Source of the DNA: Actinoplanes italicus
GTDB taxonomy: Bacteria > Actinomycetota > Actinomycetes > Mycobacteriales > Micromonosporaceae
Length of the DNA stretch: 64,000 bases
Assembly: GCF_003001815.1 (NCBI RefSeq)
Contig: NZ_PVMZ01000009.1
Coordinates: 310,001-374,000, forward strand
Reading direction: 5' to 3'
Shown here: one piece after another, positions 26,508 to 34,808 of the stretch
How positions within the stretch are numbered: the stretch's first letter is position 1
How the letters are laid out: each line of letters starts with the position of its first letter
Made by a program: the position numbers and the translations under genes
Notes under the pieces: generated by a model
Told to the model about the DNA's origin: nothing
Databases searched by the model: none
What the model saw: the letters and a program-made list of their open reading frames with translations, nothing else

Positions 26508-27273
26508 CGTCAAGATCGCCTACGACCGCGAGATCGTCCATGGGGTCTCCTTCACCCTCGAGCCCGGAGCGGTCGTCGGCATCGTCGGCGAGTCCGGCAG
26601 CGGCAAGACCCTGACCTGTCGCGCCGCCCTCGGCATCCTGCCCGAGCACTTCCGGATCTCCGGCGGCAGTATCGAGCTGGACGGCCACGACGTGGCGTCG
26701 CTGACGCCGAAGCAGTGGACCGCGCTGCGTGGCTCCACGATCAGCGCGGTCTTCCAGGACCCGGCCTCCTACCTCAACCCTTCGCTCACCATCGGATCCC
26801 AGGTCGCCGAGGTCGTCCGGGTCAAGCTGGGCCTCGGCCGCCGCGCTGCTCGCTTGCGTGCAGTCGAGCTGCTGGCGTCAGTGCGTCTGCCGGCAGCCGT
26901 CTACAAGCAGTACCCGCACGAACTCTCCGGCGGCATGCTGCAGCGCTCGCTGATCGCCGCCGCCATCGCCGCGCAGCCGAAGGTGCTGATCGCCGACGAG
27001 GCGACCACCGCACTCGACGTCACCGTGCAGGCCGAGATCCTCGACCTGCTCGCCGAACTGCGCGAATCCACCGGCCTCGCCCTCGTGGTGGTGTCGCACG
27101 ACCTCGCCGTGGTCGCCCAGTTCTGCGACGAGGTGCTGGTCATGCGTGACGGCACGGTGGTCGAGCAGGGACCGGTCGAGAAGATTCTCTACCAGCCGGA
27201 ACACGAGTACACGCGCCTGCTCATCGAGGAGCACGAGTCCTACGGGTTGGAGCGCTACCTTGTCACTTCTTGA
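26485..27273 (+). CDS. ABC transporter ATP-binding protein, DppD type
   Basis: 262 residues. Walker A is GESGSGKT, the signature is ELSGGMLQRSLIAAAIA, Walker B is VLIADEATTALDV, and the H-loop is VVSHDL. The ATG has GGGGAGGGG just upstream and overlaps the DppC-type gene by 23 bp. It lacks the long C-terminal oligopeptide-binding ATPase tail, so it is short for DppD. Confidence 0.92.
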   Translation: MSLLALRDVKIAYDREIVHGVSFTLEPGAVVGIVGESGSGKTLTCRAALGILPEHFRISGGSIELDGHDVASLTPKQWTALRGSTISAVFQDPASYLNPSLTIGSQVAEVVRVKLGLGRRAARLRAVELLASVRLPAAVYKQYPHELSGGMLQRSLIAAAIAAQPKVLIADEATTALDVTVQAEILDLLAELRESTGLALVVVSHDLAVVAQFCDEVLVMRDGTVVEQGPVEKILYQPEHEYTRLLIEEHESYGLERYLVTS

Positions 27274-28054
27274 GATCACCGACCTCGACGTGCACTACCG
27301 CCGCCGCACCGGCCGCCTGCACGTCCTGCGATCCGTCTCGCTGTCGCTCTCACCGGGTGAGACGGTCGGCGTCATCGGCGAGACCGGCTCCGGCAAGTCC
27401 ACGCTGGCCCGCACGATCCTCGGCCTGGTCAAGGCCTCCGCCGGCCGGATCGCGATCGACGGGACCGACGTGGCCTCGCTCAAGCCCCGCCAGTGGCGCG
27501 AACTGCGCCGCCGCGGCGTCGTCCAGTACGTCTTCCAGGACCCGCTGCGCAGCCTCGACCCCGACCTGACGGTCCTCGACTCCCTGGCCGAGCCGCTGCG
27601 CATCCAGGGCGCCGCCGGCATCAGGGACAAGATCCTCAAGATCCTTGCGCGGGTACGGCTGGACGAGGCCCTTCTCGACCGGCTCCCCGGCGAGCTCTCC
27701 GGTGGTCAGCGGCAGCGCGTGGCGGTGGCCCGTGCGCTGATCACCGAACCCAGGCTCGTCCTGCTCGACGAACCGGTCAGCGCCCTCGACTCGGCGAACC
27801 GGGTGCAGGTCCTGGAACTGCTCAAGGAACTCCGGGACGCCGGCACCGCGCTGCTGTTCATCTCGCACGACCTCGGCTCGGTCGCCGGGATCGCCGACCG
27901 GATCGCGGTCCTGTACGAGGGCGAGATCGTCGAGGACCGGCCGTCCGCCGACGTCATCAACGCGCCCGTTCACCCGTACACCCGCAAGCTCATCCGCTCC
28001 GTGCCGACCCTGCGTCGCGCCGATCGCCGCACACCCGAAGGGATTCCCGCATGA
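27260..28054 (+). CDS. ABC transporter ATP-binding protein, DppF type
   Basis: 264 residues. Walker A is GETGSGKST, the signature LSGGQRQRVAVARAL, Walker B LVLLDEPVSALD and the H-loop FISHDLGSVA. The TTG at 27260 is chosen: GGAG lies eight bases upstream and the family N-terminus (SLLEITDLDVHY) follows. It overlaps the DppD-type gene by 14 bp. An earlier in-frame ATG would add a basic, unrelated N-terminus. This completes a five-part importer. Confidence 0.9.
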   Translation: MSLLEITDLDVHYRRRTGRLHVLRSVSLSLSPGETVGVIGETGSGKSTLARTILGLVKASAGRIAIDGTDVASLKPRQWRELRRRGVVQYVFQDPLRSLDPDLTVLDSLAEPLRIQGAAGIRDKILKILARVRLDEALLDRLPGELSGGQRQRVAVARALITEPRLVLLDEPVSALDSANRVQVLELLKELRDAGTALLFISHDLGSVAGIADRIAVLYEGEIVEDRPSADVINAPVHPYTRKLIRSVPTLRRADRRTPEGIPA

Positions 28055-29373
28055 CCCGGCAGATCCGGCTGGCCCTCCGCGCCTACGGCGTCGGCGGGCC
28101 CGGGCAGCACAGCCTTTGGAAGGACCCGCGGGTCCCGAAGAACGCCAGCATCGACATCGACTGGTACATCGCCCAGGCGCAGGCGGCCGAACACGCGAAG
28201 TTCGACGCCCTGTTCATCGTCGACAGCCAGTTCATCGACGCTACCTACCCGCCGCACTACCTCAACCGGCTCGAACCGCTGACCCTGCTGTCCGCGGTCG
28301 CCACCCACACCCGGCACATCGGTCTCGTCGGCACGCTGAGTTCCACCTACAACTCGCCGTTCAACGTGGCCCGCCGGTTCGCGTCACTCGACCACATCAG
28401 CCACGGCCGGGCCGGCTGGAACGTCGTGACCAGCCTCGACTCCGGAACCTCCCGCAACTACGGACTCGACGAGCACCTCGACTACACCACCCGGTACGGC
28501 CGGGCGCTCGAACACGTGCAGGTCGTCCGGGGGCTGTGGGACTCGTACGAGGACGACGCGTTCCCCGCCGACGTCGACCGCGACGTGTTCGTCGAACCGT
28601 CGAAACTGCACGCCCTCAACCACGAGGGCTCATATTTCAAGGTCGCCGGCCCGCTGAACCTGTCCCGGTCGCCGCAGGGCCAGCCGGTGATCTTCCAGGC
28701 CGGCGTCTCCGAGGAGGGCCGCAACCTGGCCGCGCACGTCGCCGAGGGCATCTACGCGCCCGGCGGGACGCTCGAGTCGGTCCGCGCCTACTACGCCGAC
28801 ATCAAGCGGCGGGCTCTTTCACTCGGGCGCGACCCGAACCACGTGGTGATCTTCCTGGGCGCGCAGCCGGTCGTCGCCGCGACCGACGAGGAGGCGCACC
28901 GGTTGTCCCGGGACATCTACGAGGCCGACAACGACTTCACCCGCAAGCTCGCCCAGTTCGGCCGCTCGTTCGGTGCGCACGACTTCTCGCGGTACGACCT
29001 GGACGCGCCCTTCCCGGACGTGGCCCACCTCGCCGAGAAGAGCGGGCGCACCCGGGGCACCGCCATCATCGAGCGGGCGAAGTCCGAGAACCTGTCCCTG
29101 CGCGAGACCGTGCTGGCGTTCAGCCAGTACCAGCCGTCCCCGTTCACCGGCGCGCCCGAGACCGTCGCGCAGGCCATCGCCGACTGGTTCGAGGCAGAGG
29201 CGTTCGACGGGCTCAACGTCGGATTCCGCACCAACGAGGACCTGTCCCGCTTCGTCGCCGACGTGGTGCCGTTGCTGCAGAAACAGGGCCTGTTCCGCAC
29301 CGAGTACGAGCACGACACCCTGCGCGGCCACCTCGGCCTGCCGATCCCCGCCAACCGATGGGCCGCCTCATGA
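28051..29373 (+). CDS. FMN-dependent monooxygenase, NtaA/SnaA/DszA family (copy 2)
   Basis: A 440-residue paralogue of the enzyme at 21859, on the other side of the importer genes. Shared blocks are VGGPGQH, FIVDSQFI, HYLNRLEPLTLLSAVA, GRALEHVQVVRGLWDSYED, RSPQGQPVIFQAG, and the C-terminal pattern EYEHDTLRGHLGLP. It overlaps the DppF-type gene (ATGA) and the next gene (ATGA). Two related enzymes in one operon suggest sequential attack on one molecule or two related substrates. Confidence 0.92.
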   Translation: MTRQIRLALRAYGVGGPGQHSLWKDPRVPKNASIDIDWYIAQAQAAEHAKFDALFIVDSQFIDATYPPHYLNRLEPLTLLSAVATHTRHIGLVGTLSSTYNSPFNVARRFASLDHISHGRAGWNVVTSLDSGTSRNYGLDEHLDYTTRYGRALEHVQVVRGLWDSYEDDAFPADVDRDVFVEPSKLHALNHEGSYFKVAGPLNLSRSPQGQPVIFQAGVSEEGRNLAAHVAEGIYAPGGTLESVRAYYADIKRRALSLGRDPNHVVIFLGAQPVVAATDEEAHRLSRDIYEADNDFTRKLAQFGRSFGAHDFSRYDLDAPFPDVAHLAEKSGRTRGTAIIERAKSENLSLRETVLAFSQYQPSPFTGAPETVAQAIADWFEAEAFDGLNVGFRTNEDLSRFVADVVPLLQKQGLFRTEYEHDTLRGHLGLPIPANRWAAS

Positions 29374-30491
29374 CATTCCGCCTCGGGTTCCTCACCCACG
29401 TCCAGGGCAACGGGCCGCTGGCCGAGACCTACCGCCGGGCACAGGAGCTGTTCGTGGTCGCCGACGAACTCGGCTTCGACGTCGGCTGGGTGGCCCAGCA
29501 CCACATCCCGCTGCACGGCGGCGGCCTGTCGTCGCCGTGGCCGTTCCTGGCGCACGCGGCTGCGCGTACCAAGAGAATCCGCCTCTCCACCGCCATCACC
29601 ATCCTGCCGCTGGAGAACCCGGTCCGTGTCGCCGAGGACGTCGCCGTCGTGAACACGCTCAGTGGCGGCCGCGTGGAGATCGGCATCGGCAGCGGCTCCG
29701 GCCCCGTCGAATACGCCGCCCTCGGCGCCGACTTCGCCCTGCGCCGGGAAACCACCACCTCGAAGTTCGACGTGCTCCGCCGCGCCCTGCAGAACGAGGA
29801 GGTCGGCACGCCCGGCTTCACCGTCCAGCCGCCGCTCACCGACGACTTCACCGACCGTGTCTGGCAGGCCGTGTTCAGCGGCACCGGTGCCCGTTACGCC
29901 GCCGAGGCCGGAGCGAACCTGCTGCTCAACCGGGCAACCTACGGCTACACCGAGAACACCGACGTGATCCAGCGGGCGTGGGCCGACGAGTTCCTGGCGG
30001 CGTGGAACCAGCCCCGCACGCCCCGCATCGGCCTCTCGCGGTTCGTGTTCCCGGCCGCCGACCGCAGGACCGCCCTGGCCCAGATCGAGGACGGCGTACA
30101 GCGGGCAGCCCGTAACTTCGTCGACCGGGGCACGTTCCCGGCGGGCCAGAGCCTCGACGAGTACCTGCGCCGGTTCCATGCCTTCTACGGCCACCCCGAC
30201 GAGATCGTCGCTGCCTTCCAGCAGGAGAAGGTCCTGCCGGTGGCCACCGACCTGATCACCCAGTTCAACCCTGGTGTCCCTGACTTCGACGCGGCTGTCC
30301 GGGCCCTCGAACTGATCGCCACCGAGGTGGCGCCGGCCCTCGGCTGGAAGCCGGCCTCCAGCCTGGCCACCGCCTCCGCCTCGGCCACGGCTCCCGCCTC
30401 GGCCACGGCTCCCGCCTCGGCCACGGCTCCCGCCTCGGCCACGGTTTCTGCCTCGACCACGGCTTCCCCCTCGACCTTCACGGCGGCATGA
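29370..30491 (+). CDS. Luciferase-like (LLM class) flavin-dependent oxidoreductase with Ala/Ser/Thr tail
   Basis: 373 residues. It is a different LLM branch from the two DszA-type enzymes: RLGFLTHVQGN, VGWVAQHHIPLHGGGLSSPWPFLAHAAART, ITILPLENPVRVAEDVAVVNTLSGGRVEIGIGSG. The last 35 or so residues are an Ala/Ser/Thr/Pro tail built from SATAPA-like hexapeptides (18-bp DNA repeats), which is not part of the family fold. The start overlaps the upstream stop (ATGA). Role: probably a further oxidation step in the same pathway. Confidence 0.88.
   Translation: MTFRLGFLTHVQGNGPLAETYRRAQELFVVADELGFDVGWVAQHHIPLHGGGLSSPWPFLAHAAARTKRIRLSTAITILPLENPVRVAEDVAVVNTLSGGRVEIGIGSGSGPVEYAALGADFALRRETTTSKFDVLRRALQNEEVGTPGFTVQPPLTDDFTDRVWQAVFSGTGARYAAEAGANLLLNRATYGYTENTDVIQRAWADEFLAAWNQPRTPRIGLSRFVFPAADRRTALAQIEDGVQRAARNFVDRGTFPAGQSLDEYLRRFHAFYGHPDEIVAAFQQEKVLPVATDLITQFNPGVPDFDAAVRALELIATEVAPALGWKPASSLATASASATAPASATAPASATAPASATVSASTTASPSTFTAA
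30367..30480 (+). repeat. 18-bp repeats encoding SATAPA-like hexapeptides
   Basis: Three near-perfect copies of GCCTCGGCCACGGCTCCC are followed by degenerate copies at the 3' end of the LLM gene. The period is a multiple of three, so the frame stays open and copy number could vary without breaking the gene. Confidence 0.8.
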
Positions 30492-30492
30492 C

Positions 30493-31260
30493 ATGACCGA
30501 ACACCTTCCCCCGGCCGGCCTCAACATCCGGGGCACCGTCGTGGTCGTTCCCGGCCGCGGTGAGAGCCCGCTCAGCTACGCCCGGCTGGGCCGCCGGTTG
30601 GCCGCAGACGCCTACCACGTGCGCGTCCTGCCGCCGCCCGTGATCATCGCCGGCGATCTGGAGGGAACCTTGGCCGGATTCGAGGCTTCCCTCACGGCCG
30701 CGGTCCACGACCCTTCCACTGCCGTGGTAGGCCCACTCGTGCTCACCGGCAGCGATACCGGAGCCGCGCTGCTCGCCGCCCTTCTCTCCAGCACCTTCGA
30801 AGGGCGTGACGATCGGACGTGGCTGCCCGACGCGGTGGTGCTGGCCGGGCTGCCCGGACACGACCGGCGTCACGAGGGTGAGTGGGAGGACGAACTGAAC
30901 GTCCGCTCGCACTGCCCCGTACATCGGGGTGTCCTCAGCGACGACGCCGCCGTCATACCCGGCACCCTCGCCGACGCGGCACCGTCCGACTTGCTGGACG
31001 CCGCCTACGCGAGCGCGTCGCTCATACCCCACCTCCTCCTGATAGGCGATGCCGATCCGATCGCCGACCGAGACGCCTTGGCCGGCCTCACGAAGTCCCT
31101 GACCACGGCCCGTCTGGCCACCGTCCGCGGCGCCCACCACGACGTACTCAACGACGTCTCACACCGCTCCGTAGCCGCCGAAATCGTCTCCTTCCTGGAG
31201 GCCGTCCGGGACGGAGTCCCGCCGCGCCCCTTCGTAAGCGCCGAATCCAGCGCCTGGTAA
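30493..31260 (+). CDS. Alpha/beta hydrolase
   Basis: 255 residues with an alpha/beta-hydrolase order of motifs: opening GTVVVVPGRGESPLSYARLGRRLA, a nucleophile elbow LTGSDTG with Ser87, an acid region LLIGDADPIADRD, and the histidine in GAHHDVLND. It is the last gene of the operon, starting one base after the LLM stop. It may hydrolyse an ester or thioester formed by the monooxygenases. A terminator hairpin follows. Confidence 0.82.
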   Translation: MTEHLPPAGLNIRGTVVVVPGRGESPLSYARLGRRLAADAYHVRVLPPPVIIAGDLEGTLAGFEASLTAAVHDPSTAVVGPLVLTGSDTGAALLAALLSSTFEGRDDRTWLPDAVVLAGLPGHDRRHEGEWEDELNVRSHCPVHRGVLSDDAAVIPGTLADAAPSDLLDAAYASASLIPHLLLIGDADPIADRDALAGLTKSLTTARLATVRGAHHDVLNDVSHRSVAAEIVSFLEAVRDGVPPRPFVSAESSAW

Positions 31261-31273
31261 CCCGCCCCGCCAC

Positions 31274-31301
31274 GGAGACCGGCCCGCCGGGGCCGGTCTC
31301 C
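31274..31301. terminator. Bidirectional hairpin terminator between convergent operons
   Basis: The arms GGAGACCGGCC (31274-31284) and GGCCGGTCTCC (31291-31301) pair perfectly over a six-base loop. There is no clear T-run. It lies between the alpha/beta hydrolase stop and the convergent TSUP stop, so it can serve both. Confidence 0.75.
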
Positions 31302-31346
31302 ATCCCCTCCCGCCGTGCGTGTCCCACCGCCGTTCCGGCTGGGCGG

Positions 31347-32105
31347 TCAGGTGGTGACGGCGTCGTGCCAGAGGTAGCCGGCCAGGCCCAGGGCGGCGAT
31401 GGCGATGACGAAGCGCAGTGGTCGTTCCGGGGTACGGCGAACCAGAGCCGGACCGATCCAGCTGCCGATCAGGCAACCGACGCCCAGTATTGCCGCGGCG
31501 GTCCAGTGAACCGGCGCGATCACGGCGTATAGAACCGCGGCTGCGGCGTTCGACGCGCCCAGGACGACGCTTTTCACGGCGTTGGTCACGGCGAGCGGCT
31601 CCACCACCGACATCGACATCACCGCGAGCATGAGGACACCCGCCGCCGCGCCGAAGTAGCCGCCGTAGATGCCGATCAGGAAGATCGCCAGACCCAGAGG
31701 CGGCTGCGCGAACCGGGCTTTCGGCTTCGTGTACCAGCCACGAAGCTGATCACGGAAGAGCAGCACGGCCGCGGCCAGCGCGATCAGCGCCGGCACGATC
31801 AGCTCGAACACCGCCGACGTTGTGTTCAGCAGCAGAACCGCACCGGTGGTCCCACCGAGCAGCGCGAACAGACTCTGCCGCAGGATCCGGCGCCCCTGCC
31901 CTCGCAGCTCGAGCCGCGACCCGGCGGCCGACCCGGCCCCGCTGGCCAGCAACCCCACCGAGTTCGTCACGTTGGCGGCGATCGGCGGAAGCCCCACGGC
32001 CAGCAGAGTCGGATAGCTGATGAGCGACGCAAGGCCGGCCATCGACCCGGTCAGGCCGGATCCCACACCCCCGGCGACGAGCAGAGCCGCTTGATCCAGT
32101 TGCAC
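31347..32105 (-). CDS. TSUP (TauE/SafE) family membrane permease
   Basis: 252 residues with about eight hydrophobic segments. The family repeat is visible as GLTGSMAGLASLISYPTLL, ANVTNSVG, and GYFGAAAGVLMLAVM. TSUP proteins move sulfite, sulfoacetate or small organic anions. It starts (GTG) 11 bp after the stop of the ketoglutarate semialdehyde dehydrogenase gene in the same direction, so by layout it belongs to the sugar-acid operon. By family it could instead serve the convergent organosulfur operon. A hairpin spans its start codon. Confidence 0.85.
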   Translation of the reverse strand: MQLDQAALLVAGGVGSGLTGSMAGLASLISYPTLLAVGLPPIAANVTNSVGLLASGAGSAAGSRLELRGQGRRILRQSLFALLGGTTGAVLLLNTTSAVFELIVPALIALAAAVLLFRDQLRGWYTKPKARFAQPPLGLAIFLIGIYGGYFGAAAGVLMLAVMSMSVVEPLAVTNAVKSVVLGASNAAAAVLYAVIAPVHWTAAAILGVGCLIGSWIGPALVRRTPERPLRFVIAIAALGLAGYLWHDAVTT

Positions 32106-32125
32106 CCCTAGATTTTCTAGTGCAA
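32100..32125 (-). promoter_or_regulatory. Hairpin across the dehydrogenase stop and the TSUP start codon
   Basis: On the minus strand, TTGCA pairs with TGCAA, and CTAGA pairs with TCTAG across a short A/T loop, with a small bulge. The fold includes the stop of the upstream gene and the GTG start of the TSUP gene. It may make TSUP translation depend on ribosomes finishing the upstream gene. Function is inferred. Confidence 0.4.
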
Positions 32126-33622
32126 CACCCCGTCGACCCGGCGTGGGACCCTGTCGAATTCGTCACGCAGTTCCGCCGGGAGCAGCTCAGCCGGTGCGTT
32201 CTGCCAGGTCACCGGTCGCAGGAACCGGCGGATGGCGGTGGTGCCCACCGAGGTGTGCTGGGTGTTGGTCGCCGGCCATGGCCCGCCGTGGTGCTGGGCC
32301 CAGGCGACGGCGACGCCGGTGGGGTAGCCGTCGTAGACCAGCCGCCCGGTGTGTGGCCGGAAACGACGGGTCAGCTCGGCGGGCAGCACCGTCTCACCCG
32401 GTCCACGATGCACGGTGGCGGTCAGCGAAGGCGGCAGCCGGTCGACGGCGGCGAACAGTTCCGCCTCATCCGACCAGCGCGCCACGACGGTGACGGGGCC
32501 GAAGCACTCCTCGGTCGCCTCCGGTGGCAGCTCACCCGCGGTCGCGAGGAACACCTGAGGTGTGGCGCGGCCCGGCTGTGCCACCGTCCCGGTTGTCTGT
32601 GGGCCTGTTTCGGCCGCTGTCGCGGCGCGTAGTGCGGTGGTGCCCTGTTCGTAGGCGGCGGCGATGCCGGCGTTGAGCATCGTCATCGGCTCCAGACCGG
32701 CGATCGCGTCCTGGATGGCGGTGACCACGCGGTCGCCGTCCGGTCCGGTGGGCACGAACAGCAGGCCGGGCTTCGTGCAGAACTGGCCGGCGCCGAGCGT
32801 GAACGATGCCGCGAAGTCGGCACCGATGCTCTCGGCGCGGTCGGCTGCGGCCCCGGGCGTCACGACGACCGGGTTGAGGCTGCTCAGCTCGCCATAGAAG
32901 GGGATCGGCTCGGGGCGCTTCTCGATGATCGCCAGCAGGGCGCGGGCACCGTTGACGGAACCGGTGAAACCGACCGCGCGGATCGCCGGATGGGCGACCA
33001 GGTCGGCGCCGGCCTGGAGACCATGCACGATGCCGAAGGTGCCGGCGGGTGCACCGGACTTCTGTGCGGCCTCGGCCAGAATCTCGTAGCAGAGCTGCGA
33101 CGTCGCCGGATGTGAATGGTGGGCCTTCAGGACGACGGGGCTGCCGGCGGCGATGGCGGAGGCGGTGTCGCCGCCGGGTACCGAGAAGGCGAGCGGGAAG
33201 TTGCTGGCGCCGAAGACGGCTACCGGGCCGATCGGCACGAGCATCCGGCGCAGATCGGGACGCGGACCCATCGGGGTGTCCCCGGCGTGGTCGATCGTCG
33301 CTTCCAGATAGCCGCCGTCGCGCAGTACCTCGCCGAAGAGCCGCAGCTGGTAGCAGGTGCGCGTCAGCTCGCCGTTGAGCCGGGCGGTGCCGAGCGCGGT
33401 CTCCCGGTCGGCGACCTCGACGATCCGTTCCCGGTCGGCCTCCAGCGCCGCGGCCAGGTCGTCGAGCAGCGCCGCGCGCCCGGCCCTGCCGAGGTCCTCG
33501 AGCGGACCGGCGGCCGCCAGGGCGGTCGAGCAGATCTCGTCCACCCGTTCGGGCGTGGTCTCGTCGGCGACGATCCCGGTCGTCTCACCGGTGCGCGGGT
33601 CGATGCTGGGGACGCTCGTCAT
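32117..33622 (-). CDS. Alpha-ketoglutaric semialdehyde dehydrogenase (2,5-dioxovalerate dehydrogenase)
   Basis: A 501-residue aldehyde dehydrogenase of the type that oxidises 2,5-dioxopentanoate to 2-oxoglutarate with NAD(P)+. Family signs are FGASNFPLAFSVPGGDTASAIAAGSPVV, FTGSVNGARAL, the base glutamate in FYGELSSLNPV, the catalytic cysteine in GAGQFCTKPG, and EECFGPVTVV. The ATG has GGAGG seven bases upstream. It is the last catabolic step of the glucarate/galactarate pathway encoded by the three upstream genes. Confidence 0.92.
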   Translation of the reverse strand: MTSVPSIDPRTGETTGIVADETTPERVDEICSTALAAAGPLEDLGRAGRAALLDDLAAALEADRERIVEVADRETALGTARLNGELTRTCYQLRLFGEVLRDGGYLEATIDHAGDTPMGPRPDLRRMLVPIGPVAVFGASNFPLAFSVPGGDTASAIAAGSPVVLKAHHSHPATSQLCYEILAEAAQKSGAPAGTFGIVHGLQAGADLVAHPAIRAVGFTGSVNGARALLAIIEKRPEPIPFYGELSSLNPVVVTPGAAADRAESIGADFAASFTLGAGQFCTKPGLLFVPTGPDGDRVVTAIQDAIAGLEPMTMLNAGIAAAYEQGTTALRAATAAETGPQTTGTVAQPGRATPQVFLATAGELPPEATEECFGPVTVVARWSDEAELFAAVDRLPPSLTATVHRGPGETVLPAELTRRFRPHTGRLVYDGYPTGVAVAWAQHHGGPWPATNTQHTSVGTTAIRRFLRPVTWQNAPAELLPAELRDEFDRVPRRVDGVLH

Positions 33623-33681
33623 GCGGTGACCTCCAGGGGGTCGGAGCTGAAGCAGGGTGTGCCCGAGAACGGCCGGTTCAT
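33619..33681 (-). CDS. Possible 20-codon coupling ORF
   Basis: An ATG overlaps the stop of the upstream dehydratase gene (ATGA), and 20 codons later the TGA overlaps the start of the dehydrogenase gene (ATGA). The peptide starts MNRPFSG and ends DPLEVTA. The dehydrogenase SD lies inside it. It may be a translational bridge, or chance; I do not recognise a product. Confidence 0.25.
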   Translation of the reverse strand: MNRPFSGTPCFSSDPLEVTA

Positions 33682-34805
33682 TCCGGGCTTCCGATGTCGG
33701 CCCGGTCGACGGTCCACTTGCGGGCCTGGTCGCTGATGGTGACGCCGAGGCCGGGGCGGTCGGAGAGGTGGATGCGGCCGTCGCGGATCTCGAGGCGCTC
33801 GTCGAACAGCGGGTGCAGCCAGTCGAAGTGCTCGATCCACGGCTCGTGCGGGTAGGCGGCCGCCAGATGCGCGTGGATCTCCATGGCGAAGTGCGGTGCC
33901 ATGGTCAGGTTGGCGTGTTCGGCGAGCCCTGCCAGCCGCAGGAACTGGGTGATGCCACCGATCCGGGGCGCGTCCGGCTGGATGATGTCGACGGCGCCGT
34001 GCCGGATCAGCTCACGGTGTTCGGCCACGCTCGTCAGCATCTCACCAGAGGCGATGGCCGTGTCGAGACTGCGGGCCAGAGCGGCGTGGCCCTCGGCGTC
34101 GTACGCGTCGAGCGGCTCCTCGATCCATACCAGCCCGAACTCCTCCAGCGCACGGCCGACGCGCTGAGCCGTCGGACGGTCCCACTGCTGATTGGCGTCG
34201 ACCATCAATGGCACCTCGTCGCCGATGTGTTCGCGCACCGCCCGTACCCGCGAAAGGTCTGTCGCAGCCGAAGGATGCCCGACTTTGATCTTGATGCCGC
34301 CGATCCCGGCACCGAGCGACCTGGAGGCGTTGTCGAGGATCTGCTCGATCGGCTCGTGCAGAAACCCGCCGGACGTGTCGTAGCAGCGCACCGAGTCACG
34401 GTGGGCGCCGAGCAGCTTGGCCAGCGGAAGACCGGCCCGTTTGGCCTTCAGGTCCCACAGCGCGACGTCGATCGCGGCGACGGCCTGCGTGGACGCGCCG
34501 CTGCGGCCCACCGAGGCACCGGCCCACACGAGCTTCGTCCAGAGGCGCTGGATGTCGTTCGGATCCTCGCCGATCAGATCGGGGGCGACCTCGCGGGCGT
34601 GCGCGAACTGAGCCGGCCCGCCGGCCCGTTTGCTGTAGCTGAAGCCGACACCCTCGTGACCGTCGGCGGTGCGGATCTCGGCGAACAGGAACGCGACCTC
34701 GGTCATCGGCCGTTGCCGGCCGGTGAGGACTTTCGCGTCGCTGATCGCGTTCTTCAGCGGCAGAGTGACGGAGGAGAGCGTGAGGCCAGTGATTCGGTCA
34801 GACAT
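33678..34805 (-). CDS. L-talarate/galactarate dehydratase-type enolase-superfamily enzyme
   Basis: 375 residues. Mandelate-racemase-type signature: KxK acid/base pair in GGIKIKVGH, metal ligands in MVDANQQW, WIEEPL and ASGEML, and the His base in APHFAMEIHAHLA. CYDTSGGFLHEP resembles the active-site loop of talarate/galactarate dehydratases. It would remove water from galactarate or a related aldarate to give 5-keto-4-deoxyglucarate. It sits between gudD (3-bp gap) and the semialdehyde dehydrogenase. Another acid-sugar specificity is possible. Confidence 0.82.
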   Translation of the reverse strand: MSDRITGLTLSSVTLPLKNAISDAKVLTGRQRPMTEVAFLFAEIRTADGHEGVGFSYSKRAGGPAQFAHAREVAPDLIGEDPNDIQRLWTKLVWAGASVGRSGASTQAVAAIDVALWDLKAKRAGLPLAKLLGAHRDSVRCYDTSGGFLHEPIEQILDNASRSLGAGIGGIKIKVGHPSAATDLSRVRAVREHIGDEVPLMVDANQQWDRPTAQRVGRALEEFGLVWIEEPLDAYDAEGHAALARSLDTAIASGEMLTSVAEHRELIRHGAVDIIQPDAPRIGGITQFLRLAGLAEHANLTMAPHFAMEIHAHLAAAYPHEPWIEHFDWLHPLFDERLEIRDGRIHLSDRPGLGVTISDQARKWTVDRADIGSPE

Positions 34806-34808
34806 GGG

